Shown: positions 7,395-14,324 of the stretch, one piece after another
Position numbering within the stretch: the stretch's first letter is position 1
How the letters are laid out: each line of letters opens with the position of its first letter
Source of the DNA: Planctomycetota bacterium
GTDB taxonomy: Bacteria; Planctomycetota; Planctomycetia; Pirellulales; Lacipirellulaceae
Assembly: GCA_024278955.1 (NCBI GenBank)
Contig: JAJRSE010000069.1
Coordinates: 1-34,380, forward strand
Direction: 5' to 3'
DNA: 34,380 nt
Translations under genes and position numbers: made by a program
Notes under the pieces: model-generated
The model's input: only the letters and a program-made list of their open reading frames with translations
The model's database searches: none
Told to the model about the DNA's origin: nothing

Positions 7395-8330
7395 ATGTCT
7401 CGCCTAGTCTGCCTACTTAGCCTCGCCTCAGCCACCCTCTCGCTTGCCTTTCTCTCCGGCTGCGGCCAATCGGCTAGCGGCGTCGATCCCGCTCTACTAG
7501 CCAAACACCGAGCCCGCCTCACCCTGACCGAAGAGCCCAGCGGAGCCCAAGTCGTCCCCGAAATCCGCAACGCCCTGCTCGGCATCAGTGACGATCATGA
7601 AGACCATGATCACGAAGGGCACGAGGATCACGACGGCCACGATCACGGCGACGGCGACCATGCCGAGCACGATTCTGACGCAAACGATGATGACGCAAAC
7701 GATGATGACGCAAACAATGATGACGCAAACAATGATGACACAGACGAGGTAGCTGAGAGCCACGATGAAAATGAGGCCGACGCGGAAGAGCATGACGGCG
7801 AGGAAGACGACAACGACGACTCCGATCACGAAGAACACGCCGAACACGATCACGAAGAACACGACCATGCCCACCACGATGAAGAACACGCCCATGATGA
7901 CGACCACGAGGGGCATGACCATGAACATGCTCCTGTCGTAAAAGCAACCGAGCCGATGGAGGTCGTCTTAGTCGGTCAAATCGGAGGGCTCACAAATCCT
8001 TGGAAAGAGACCCAGCCCGATTTTCCTTTCTCCCGCAATCAAGCCGCCTTCTTCCTGGCCGACCCGCAGTCGGTTACCGAAAACGCCGAGAGCGGCCACC
8101 AACACGCCCCCGGCGAAGAGTGTGCCTTCTGTGCCGCCCATGCTGCCGATAGTTCCTCGATGCTCGCAATGGTCCGCTTTCTTGACGAAAATGGCAATGT
8201 CTTGCGAATGGACGTCCGCGATTTGTTCGATGTCAAAGAAACCGACACCGTCGTCGTGCAAGGCACGGCCCGTGTAATCGAAGGCGGCATGATGGTCGTC
8301 GAAGCCACAGGGCTCTACGTTCGCCGATAG
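7395..8330 (+). CDS. His/Asp/Glu-rich lipoprotein, probable metal binder
   Basis: A 311-residue lipoprotein. The signal peptide ends in a lipobox, FLSGC, with Cys at 23. Residues about 73-188 are almost entirely His, Asp, Glu, Asn, Gly and Ala, with repeated HDH, HEGH and HEEH units and a DDAND tandem repeat, typical of segments that buffer zinc, nickel or copper in the periplasm. After this comes a folded C-terminal part of about 120 residues: EPMEVVLVGQIGGLTNPWKE, then a Cys/His cluster HQHAPGEECAFCAAHAAD, then strands ending in MVVEATGLYVRR, which look like a small beta-barrel. I do not know a named family for it. The ATG at 7395 has GAGGGAA just upstream. The next gene, 36 bases on, is a secreted HMA protein, so the two probably form a metal-handling unit. 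The metal is unknown. Confidence 0.8.
   Translation: MSRLVCLLSLASATLSLAFLSGCGQSASGVDPALLAKHRARLTLTEEPSGAQVVPEIRNALLGISDDHEDHDHEGHEDHDGHDHGDGDHAEHDSDANDDDANDDDANNDDANNDDTDEVAESHDENEADAEEHDGEEDDNDDSDHEEHAEHDHEEHDHAHHDEEHAHDDDHEGHDHEHAPVVKATEPMEVVLVGQIGGLTNPWKETQPDFPFSRNQAAFFLADPQSVTENAESGHQHAPGEECAFCAAHAADSSSMLAMVRFLDENGNVLRMDVRDLFDVKETDTVVVQGTARVIEGGMMVVEATGLYVRR
7677..7736 (+). repeat. 15-bp in-frame tandem repeat, four copies
   Basis: GACGCAAACGATGAT occurs twice exactly and then twice with one change (AAC AAT instead of AAC GAT), encoding DANDD, DANDD, DANND, DANND. A decayed fifth unit follows (GACACAGAC). Because each unit is 15 bp, gain or loss of copies would keep the frame and change only the length of the acidic segment. 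Confidence 0.9.
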
Positions 8331-8366
8331 ACTCGCTTCTTTTGCATCAATTCTTTCACTGTAACC

Positions 8367-8783
8367 ATGGACCAAATGATGTCTCGCTCTCGATGCCCCT
8401 ACTTTATCTTGCTCGCTCTCCTTGCCTTAACAATGGCATCTTCGTCCGCATCCGCCGCAAGCGGTACAAAACGGACGAAACTAAAGATGGCTCCCAACGA
8501 GACCGCGATCTATGTTGCCAACTTACACTGCAAAAGTTGTACAAAGAAAATTTCCCGCAAGCTCTACGCAGTGAAAGGCGTGGTTAAAGTACGCACCGAC
8601 TTAAAAGCCAACGTAGCGATCGTTACCCCGCAGAAAAAGAAAAAACTCGATCCCCTGGCCCTTTGGTCAGCAGCCGCGGCCTCGGGTTTTCCTGCCATCA
8701 AGCTGGTTGGCCCTGCAGGAACCTATCTACCCAACCCTGAAACAAAGGCTGCCGTAAAGCAGGCCAATCCAACGGCAAACTAA
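8367..8783 (+). CDS. Secreted HMA-domain (heavy-metal-associated) protein
   Basis: A 138-residue protein with an N-terminal signal peptide (FILLALLALTMASSSASA). It then has one HMA domain: IYVANLHCKSCTKKISRKLY carries the Cys-x2-Cys metal site in the usual loop before helix 1, and VVKVRTDLKANVAIVTP is the matching strand pair. HMA domains bind copper(I), zinc or similar soft metals in chaperones and P-type ATPases. A free-standing exported one is less common than cytosolic CopZ-like forms. Three Met codons cluster at the start (8367, 8376, 8379) and no clear Shine-Dalgarno separates them. It follows the His-rich lipoprotein by 36 bases and probably shares its transcript, which ends at the hairpin 8825-8852. 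Confidence 0.85.
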   Translation: MDQMMSRSRCPYFILLALLALTMASSSASAASGTKRTKLKMAPNETAIYVANLHCKSCTKKISRKLYAVKGVVKVRTDLKANVAIVTPQKKKKLDPLALWSAAAASGFPAIKLVGPAGTYLPNPETKAAVKQANPTAN

Positions 8784-8824
8784 TCGCACATTACGAAAAA
8801 CGCGATCCTTCTGCATTGCTCAGA

Positions 8825-8852
8825 AAGCCCGGGGATGGTAATCCCCGGGCTT
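8825..8852. terminator. Bidirectional terminator hairpin
   Basis: AAGCCCGGGGAT (8825-8836), loop GGTA, ATCCCCGGGCTT (8841-8852) form a perfect 12-bp GC-rich stem. It lies between the convergent HMA gene (ends 8783) and wecB (ends at 8882 on the minus strand), so it can serve both. There is no long T-run on either side. Confidence 0.75.
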
Positions 8853-8881
8853 GTCGCGCCAAACCCAGGGTCCTCGTGCCG

Positions 8882-10024
8882 TTAGAGATTGTCCAGGTGC
8901 TTGCGTAGCGCCCCGATAATTCGTTGGGCGGCCCTGCCATCGCCATAGGGGTTCGACGCCTCAGACATCGCCTGATACGCCGACTCGTCGGTCAGCAGTC
9001 GGGCGACTTCTGCGACGATTGTCTCAGCACGCGTGCCGATCAGTTTCACGGTGCCCGCATGAACGCCCTCAGGACGCTCGGTCGTATCTCGCATCACCAG
9101 CACAGGCTTGCCCAACCCTGGGGCCTCTTCCTGGACCCCGCCCGAATCGGTCAACACCACCCGACAGGCATTCATGAGCGCCACAAAGTGGCGATATCCT
9201 TGCGGCGGGATCAACCTAATATTTTCAAAGCCGCCGAGTTGTTCGTAAACCGGTCTCTGGACGTTAGGATTCAGATGCACCGGATAGATAAACTGATGGT
9301 CACCGAATCGCTTTGCCAAGGTTCCCAAAGCTTCGCAAATTTGCTCAAAGCCGCCACCAAAATTCTCACGCCGATGCCCTGTGACAAGCACAAAGGGGCG
9401 CAACTGCCAATCTGTTCCTAAAAGCTTTCCTAAGTGCGTCTCAACCTCGGCCTGCACTTTGGGCGTTTGCTGCTTACCGATTTCCATCTGCAGAGCGTCG
9501 ATGACGGTGTTGCCCGTGACCACAATTCGATCTTCAGGGACGTGCTCGTCAAGAAGGTTCTGCTGGCTGAGATTCGTCGGCGGAAAATGCAACGCCATCA
9601 AATTGCTGGCCAGTTTTCGATTGGCTTCTTCGGGAAACGGCGACCAAATATCCCCCGTACGCAATCCTGCTTCAACATGTCCAGTCGGAATCCGATGATA
9701 AAAACAAGCGAGCGCCGCCATGAGTACGGTCGTCGTGTCGCCCTGGACGAGCGCCATGTCAGGCCGCTCGTCAAGCAATAACTTATCGATCGCCGTCATC
9801 AGCCGCGCGCTGAGCGTAGCCAATGTTTGATTCGGCTGCATAACATCCAAATCATGGTCAATCTTGATGCCAAACAGATCGACCACCTGGGCAAGCATCT
9901 CGCGATGCTGACCGGTCGACACCACCAAGGGCTGCATCCCTTCGGCTTGCGAAAGTGCCGCAATCACGGGAGCCATCTTAATGGCTTCAGGGCGTGTCCC
10001 TAAAAATACCGCGATGCGATGCAT
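8882..10024 (-). CDS. wecB: UDP-N-acetylglucosamine 2-epimerase (non-hydrolysing)
   Basis: A 380-residue enzyme that interconverts UDP-GlcNAc and UDP-ManNAc in the cytosol, supplying ManNAc-type sugars for surface polysaccharide. The family signatures are all present: GTRPEAIKMAP at the N-terminus, VQGDTTT, HVEAGLRTGDIWSPFPEEAN with the catalytic acids, TGHRRENFG, and the nucleotide site DSGGVQEEAPGLGKPVLV. Length matches the family (about 370-390). I use the ATG at 10024 (MHRIAVFLG), preceded by GAGAAGAGAG; the open frame to 10096 adds a stretch unlike the family. It is the last minus-strand gene of the polysaccharide cluster. No UDP-ManNAc dehydrogenase (wecC) is next to it, so ManNAc may be used directly or the partner is elsewhere. 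Confidence 0.95.
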   Translation of the reverse strand: MHRIAVFLGTRPEAIKMAPVIAALSQAEGMQPLVVSTGQHREMLAQVVDLFGIKIDHDLDVMQPNQTLATLSARLMTAIDKLLLDERPDMALVQGDTTTVLMAALACFYHRIPTGHVEAGLRTGDIWSPFPEEANRKLASNLMALHFPPTNLSQQNLLDEHVPEDRIVVTGNTVIDALQMEIGKQQTPKVQAEVETHLGKLLGTDWQLRPFVLVTGHRRENFGGGFEQICEALGTLAKRFGDHQFIYPVHLNPNVQRPVYEQLGGFENIRLIPPQGYRHFVALMNACRVVLTDSGGVQEEAPGLGKPVLVMRDTTERPEGVHAGTVKLIGTRAETIVAEVARLLTDESAYQAMSEASNPYGDGRAAQRIIGALRKHLDNL

Positions 10025-10117
10025 ACTCTCTTCTCGACACCAGGAACATAGATCATCCGCCCCTCGGAAATCCAAGGGGCGCGGGCAGGCATCCAAGGTT
10101 GGCGACTGAAGCGACTG

Positions 10118-11095
10118 CTAGGAATGCTTCTTCGTGTACTCACCTTGAATCCACTCGTAAGTCTTCGTCATGCCGTCTATCAGCTTAATTTCTGGGGCCC
10201 AGCCCAAATACTTCTTGATGAGCGTGTTATCGCTGTTGCGTCCGTTCACGCCCTTGGGGGCCGAAAGGTTATGGTTATGCTTAAACTCGACGCCAGCGAT
10301 GCCTTCGACCATCTCAACCAGGCCGTTGATCGTCGTCAGCTCGTCCGATCCAAGATTGATCGGCTCAAGAATCTCGCTATCCATGATTCCCAAAATTCCC
10401 TTGATGCAATCGTCGATGTACATGAAGCTGCGGGTTTGTTTGCCGTCGCCCCAAATTTCCATCTCGGTCTCGCCTGTTTTCTTGGCATGAATAATCTTCC
10501 GGCAAATCGCAGCCGGCGCTTTTTCTCGTCCGCCGTCCCAGGTGCCGTCGGGACCATAGACATTGTGGAATCGAGCAACGCGAGTATAGAGACCGTAGTC
10601 CTCTCGGAAATGCCGACACATCCGCTCAGAAAAAAGCTTCTCCCAGCCGTAACCATCTTCTGGCATGGCCGGGTAAGCGTCTTCTTCCTTCAATGCAACC
10701 ACGTCTTCGTTGACCTGCTTGTCGGCGTTGTACACGCAAGCAGAACTGGCATAAAAGAAACGACTCGCTTTAGCTTTCTCAGCAGCCTGCAACAGGTGGG
10801 TGTTGATCAACACCGAAAGCATGCAAAGTGCTTTATTGTTTTCGATAAAACCCATGCCGCCCATGTCGGCAGCCAAGTTGTAAACATCGTCCACTCCGTC
10901 ACATGCAGCATGACAAGCAGCAATGTCCTTGAGATCGGCGACGACGTTCTCGGCTCCGTCAGATACCTGATACCACTCGTCTATCGGCTTCACGTCGACG
11001 CTACGAACGCTATGACCTTCGCCTCGAAGGTGTGCGACCAAATGGCCACCAATAAATCCACCACCACCGGCAACCAAAATTGTTTTCTTGCTCAT
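10118..11095 (-). CDS. GDP-mannose 3,5-epimerase-like SDR enzyme
   Basis: A 325-residue extended short-chain dehydrogenase/reductase. The NAD-binding loop is GGGGFIGGHL (residues 10-19). Similarity to plant GDP-mannose 3,5-epimerase, as I recall that protein, is strong in key stretches: DMGGMGFIENN, FFYASSACVYN, FHNVYGPDGTWDGGREKAPA and WGDGKQTRSF. The catalytic set lines up at a constant offset of 25 from the plant enzyme: C120 (C145), Y149 and K153 (Y174, K178), K192 (K217). The expected product is GDP-L-galactose or GDP-L-gulose, used here presumably as a building block of the polysaccharide. It lies 93 bases upstream of wecB on the same strand. A different NDP-sugar epimerase activity is possible, but the Cys/Lys pair favours this one. 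Confidence 0.85.
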   Translation of the reverse strand: MSKKTILVAGGGGFIGGHLVAHLRGEGHSVRSVDVKPIDEWYQVSDGAENVVADLKDIAACHAACDGVDDVYNLAADMGGMGFIENNKALCMLSVLINTHLLQAAEKAKASRFFYASSACVYNADKQVNEDVVALKEEDAYPAMPEDGYGWEKLFSERMCRHFREDYGLYTRVARFHNVYGPDGTWDGGREKAPAAICRKIIHAKKTGETEMEIWGDGKQTRSFMYIDDCIKGILGIMDSEILEPINLGSDELTTINGLVEMVEGIAGVEFKHNHNLSAPKGVNGRNSDNTLIKKYLGWAPEIKLIDGMTKTYEWIQGEYTKKHS

Positions 11096-11475
11096 ATTCT
11101 TTTGTCTCTCTCGTGCTTTCGCGTGCGACTGATTTCCAGGCGGCTCTCCGTGCCTACTTGTTCATAGAATCCAAGAACCAAGCCCCCCAGTATAATTGCC
11201 AATCGAGAACCCGTGAATCGGATAATCGCTGAAAAACTGCTTATTCACCACGAATTTCCCAATTCAAGGCCTCCTAACCGAAGATACCCGCAGGACGATT
11301 GCAAAGTTAGAAACAAAGGCCAATAAAGCTAGCCACAGAGATCACAGAGAAACCAGAGTGCTAAAAACAAAGGGTTCTCTGTGATCTCTGTGGCTAATTT
11401 TTTCTTCTTTTCGCGACTTCGCAATCGTCCTGAAGATACCCGAGCCGCCTCGCTGTTCGGGAACCGGCCACGACC
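11096..11475. other. Intergenic region occupied by a MITE-like element
   Basis: 380 bp between two minus-strand genes hold no gene. The centre (11281-11442) is a nested inverted repeat flanked by a 10-bp direct repeat, described separately. The remaining bases show nothing I can name. Confidence 0.7.
11281..11442. mobile_element. MITE-like nested palindrome with 10-bp target duplication
   Basis: The 10-bp sequence AAGATACCCG is present on both sides (11281-11290 and 11433-11442). Between them lies a 142-bp element with 17-bp terminal inverted repeats, CAGGACGATTGCAAAGT (11291-11307) and ACTTCGCAATCGTCCTG (11416-11432), which differ by one base. Inside is a second, perfect 22-bp inverted repeat at 11330-11351 and 11375-11396, beginning TAGCCACAGAGATCACAGAG. 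There is no coding capacity. The layout is that of a non-autonomous transposable element moved by a transposase elsewhere that makes 10-bp duplications. The inner palindrome belongs to the CACAGAG repeat family also seen at 34161-34234. Confidence 0.8.
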
Positions 11476-12669
11476 TTATTCGGGAACCGAAAGAGCCTTC
11501 TTGAACTGGGAAGCAATACGCTGGATGTCAAACGTCTGCTCGGCATAAGCTCTGGCAGCCATCCCGCTGGAGCGGCAAAGCTCGGGGTCAGAGATCAATT
11601 TAGCCGCTGCCTGGCAAAAACCGTCGAGATTATCCGGCTCAACGACCGTCCCTGCTTTTTGATCGACGATCAGCCTCGCTGCCAAGTTATTGCCCGGCAT
11701 CGCTGCCAAAATGGCTCTGCCAGCACACATATAGCTCAGCACCTTCGACGGCACACTGAACACGCCCGCGTCGGGCTCAAGCACGGCTACCAGCACATCG
11801 GCGCTGCCCAGCACCTCAGCCATGACCTCAAAGGGCTGGAATCCCATGCACCGGAGCGACTTGATCCCCGCAGCCTTGGCTTCGCCCTGGAGCCACTCCA
11901 CACCGCTGCCTTGCGAGACAACAACCAGCTCCCCCTCACCCCGGTCGTCAAGCATCCTGGCCAGAGCAAGTAGCAGGGCCGGATTATGCTTCATCGCCAA
12001 CGTCCCCGTGTAAATAAAACGGGGCCCCGAGCCAAGCGAGAACTCCTCAGACCAACTATTCTCGCGTGGCTGAACATCCAGCTCATTCAAGACAGCCCAG
12101 TTTTCGATCACATGGATCTTCTCGCGGTCGATTCCCCATTCCTGAAACACAGGAATGAAATCATCGGTAATCACAACCAGGGCGTCGCTATTGCGGGCCG
12201 ATTTGCGATCGAGCCACATAAAGTATTGCCCTACGATATGCCCCACCACCGGAATCCGCCGCTTGAGCAAGCGATACGCCGCAATGCCATAAATATCTTG
12301 CACCCAAAAAACGTGCCGTATCCCGTGCTGATTGCAATGCCGAACGACTCGCCACTGGGGCATTGAGGGCGTATTTCCCGAAAGCACGACCTCGGGCTGA
12401 AATCGTTTGATTACTTCCACCAGCCGACGGCCATATTCGATTTCCATTTGAAACCGACGGACAAAACCGTTTTTGGGAATCTCCTCCCCAAGATCAATCG
12501 CTTCCACATCAAAACCGGCCGCATCCTCAGGCTGCTTCACCATCGTGCCCCGCGGCGTCGAGAACGACCCGCAATAAACGTGCAACACCTCGTGCCCAGA
12601 AGAAGCCAATTCGCGGCTAAGCTGCGGCTGAAAAGGATGGCCAACATAATCGTGAACAAGTATTCGCAT
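11476..12669 (-). CDS. Glycosyltransferase, GT4-like (GT-B fold)
   Basis: A 397-residue retaining-type glycosyltransferase that probably adds one sugar of the repeat unit on the cytosolic side of the membrane. The N-terminal Rossmann half starts MRILVHDYVGHPFQPQ. The C-terminal half has the usual donor-site features: FIYTGTLAMKHNPALLLALA, SADVLVAVLEPDAGVFSVPSK followed by VLSYMCAGRAILAAMPGNN, where most GT4 enzymes have E-x7-E, and a final helix that packs back. The pattern resembles WbuB/WcaI-type transferases with a long N-domain. The ATG at 12669 has no strong Shine-Dalgarno. Donor and acceptor sugar cannot be told from sequence. Confidence 0.87.
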   Translation of the reverse strand: MRILVHDYVGHPFQPQLSRELASSGHEVLHVYCGSFSTPRGTMVKQPEDAAGFDVEAIDLGEEIPKNGFVRRFQMEIEYGRRLVEVIKRFQPEVVLSGNTPSMPQWRVVRHCNQHGIRHVFWVQDIYGIAAYRLLKRRIPVVGHIVGQYFMWLDRKSARNSDALVVITDDFIPVFQEWGIDREKIHVIENWAVLNELDVQPRENSWSEEFSLGSGPRFIYTGTLAMKHNPALLLALARMLDDRGEGELVVVSQGSGVEWLQGEAKAAGIKSLRCMGFQPFEVMAEVLGSADVLVAVLEPDAGVFSVPSKVLSYMCAGRAILAAMPGNNLAARLIVDQKAGTVVEPDNLDGFCQAAAKLISDPELCRSSGMAARAYAEQTFDIQRIASQFKKALSVPE

Positions 12670-13204
12670 AGAGAAATTGGAATCAACGAAAAGAGATTAG
12701 CTTTTCAGAAAGTTTAGAGGCTAAGCAGAAAAAACGCGTATTCCAGGGGCATTTGAGATCTCATTAAAGTGAACCGCGGAGTCGCGGGGGGCAGTCCCCT
12801 TGAAGAGCCTAAGGAAAGTCTGAAACAATACAATTGTTCACTCAAATCAGCCGATAAAATTCCTGAAGAACTAAGAAAACTAGAAGGCCAACTACGATAA
12901 CTACACTAGGGTTAGCAAAAACGTACAGTCTTTCGCCAGAAAAAAAGAGCCGGACCACATCTTTTTAGAGCTGGTTTCAAAACGCTGACTTTCGTTCCTT
13001 CCGCTGGCCACAAACGTTTTTTGAAACCGGCTCTAAACAAATAGCAAAACGATTGCGATTTCGCACGCAAACGACATCGCATTCACCCAGAAGTCGTAGG
13101 TGTGCAAAAATCTCTACCGCGAACGGGAGGAGCGAAGTCCCCTCAAAAGTGAAACCACGTTTTAACATCCGAGGGAACACGTTCAAGTTGCTTTTCTCGC
13201 GGCC
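12670..13204. other. Intergenic region between methyltransferase and glycosyltransferase
   Basis: 535 bp without a convincing gene. The only strong structure is the inverted repeat 12964-13037. The rest is AT-richer than the flanking genes and shows no domain in any frame. A promoter for the downstream glycosyltransferase/GME/wecB genes may lie here, but I cannot place it. Confidence 0.5.
12964..13037. repeat. Inverted repeat TTTAGAGCYGGTTTCAAAA
   Basis: Left arm TTTAGAGCTGGTTTCAAAA plus CG (12964-12984) pairs with the right arm (13015-13037), whose reverse complement reads TTTAGAGCCGGTTTCAAAA plus AACG. There is one mismatch and a 2-base indel, and the loop is 30 bases. It lies about 170 bases past the end of the methyltransferase gene and could act as a transcript end. 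Its size also fits a dispersed fold-back repeat. Confidence 0.7.
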
Positions 13205-13933
13205 TTAACTGCAAGAGAGAACCTCTCTTATGTCCGCTATCTCCCAGAGCCCTAGTGCCTTATCTCCATAGATGCCATCAGCTTCCGTACAGGCTTCAAT
13301 AATTGTTTTTTTTGGTTTTGGCAAACCGAATGGCGGAAGCTGCAAGTTCAGAGTGCGCCATTGCCCTGTTGCTATATCCCTATTGCTCTTTCTTTCTGTA
13401 AATATGGTTGTGAGCAAATACCTTGATTTACTTCTGCATATATTGTCGAGGGCTAGGGAAATATCTGAAAAAGACAAATGCACTAGACAGTCCCGACAAA
13501 AAACTAAATCAACTTCCGGCAAGCAATCTTCAATTAGGTTTAATTGCTGAAACCGTATGTGTTCCCCTGCGTACACCCTAGTGTTTTCCTGAATTAGCTC
13601 TTCAACAATGTCTGCCCCAAGATAGTCCATGCCGCTTGGAACGGTTTTCTTCATCCAGTGAAAGTCGCCGCATGGTATATCCAGCATGGTGGAGATATTG
13701 TATTCACCCAATAGGCCGGGAAGTTCTCGAATAATTGCCTCGGTTTGAAGGAGATCTGACCCAGTCCCTGAAACCGAATCGTCCCCACCCCAGGCGTTAT
13801 TTCTATATATCTCGGTAAAGATGTTTTCTGCATTTTTTGATTTCAATTGATGACGAGCAAAACTATTAGACAATGCCCTGTAAAAAGAATGGACAAAAGG
13901 TACTTTTTTTGCGACCTGCTTTAAGGTTCCCAT
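13205..13933 (-). CDS. SAM-dependent class I methyltransferase
   Basis: A 242-residue methyltransferase. SAM motif I is TMLDIPCGDFHWMKK (about residues 82-96), followed by the acidic strand end YLGADIVEELIQEN and motif IV/post-motif DLVFCRDCLVHLSF. The C-terminal part (TGQWRTLNLQLPPFGLPKPK) is a probable substrate lid. The start at 13933 is backed by AAAGGA six bases upstream. Its base composition is lower in G+C than neighbouring genes, which suggests separate origin within the cluster. In this context it may methylate a sugar of the polysaccharide, but substrate is inference. Confidence 0.82.
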   Translation of the reverse strand: MGTLKQVAKKVPFVHSFYRALSNSFARHQLKSKNAENIFTEIYRNNAWGGDDSVSGTGSDLLQTEAIIRELPGLLGEYNISTMLDIPCGDFHWMKKTVPSGMDYLGADIVEELIQENTRVYAGEHIRFQQLNLIEDCLPEVDLVFCRDCLVHLSFSDISLALDNICRSKSRYLLTTIFTERKSNRDIATGQWRTLNLQLPPFGLPKPKKTIIEACTEADGIYGDKALGLWEIADIREVLSCS

Positions 13934-14324
13934 GATATTCCTTTAGGAAATGTCCCACTAATTCAATTTCCGCAAACCACCCGCTCCGAAGATGAACACC
14001 CACAAGGCTCCGCCGTTCCTACTCGCAGGACAAAACACCATTCCGAGCAAGGTTTGACATGAAACGACCAGCCGCGTACCACCTGCTAGGCCGCCGACAA
14101 AGCCAATTTTTCGGCGGGCCAACGGGATACAAAGCACAAACCCACGGGTTCTTCTTCATACTACCAACTCTGCCGGCAGCATTGATTACTGAAACTTGAA
14201 AGATGGCCTCCTGAGAAAAGAAAATCACTGTTTTCAATAGATTTGGGAGATGTCGATGAGAAGACCACCGCAGAAGATCGTAAACTTTTCCGGTTCATTG
14301 GGCAAGTCTTGAGCGACAAAACCC
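13934..14324. other. Gene-free region
   Basis: 391 bp between the methyltransferase and the SUMF1-fold gene. Short open frames exist on both strands (for example 14059-14199 plus, 14019-14237 minus), but none has a domain or a ribosome site. No strong hairpin or repeat is visible. It could contain the methyltransferase promoter. Confidence 0.45.

Noticed and set aside
14059..14199. 46-codon open frame on the plus strand
   Set aside because: Short, no ribosome site, no domain; the region has similar frames on the other strand.
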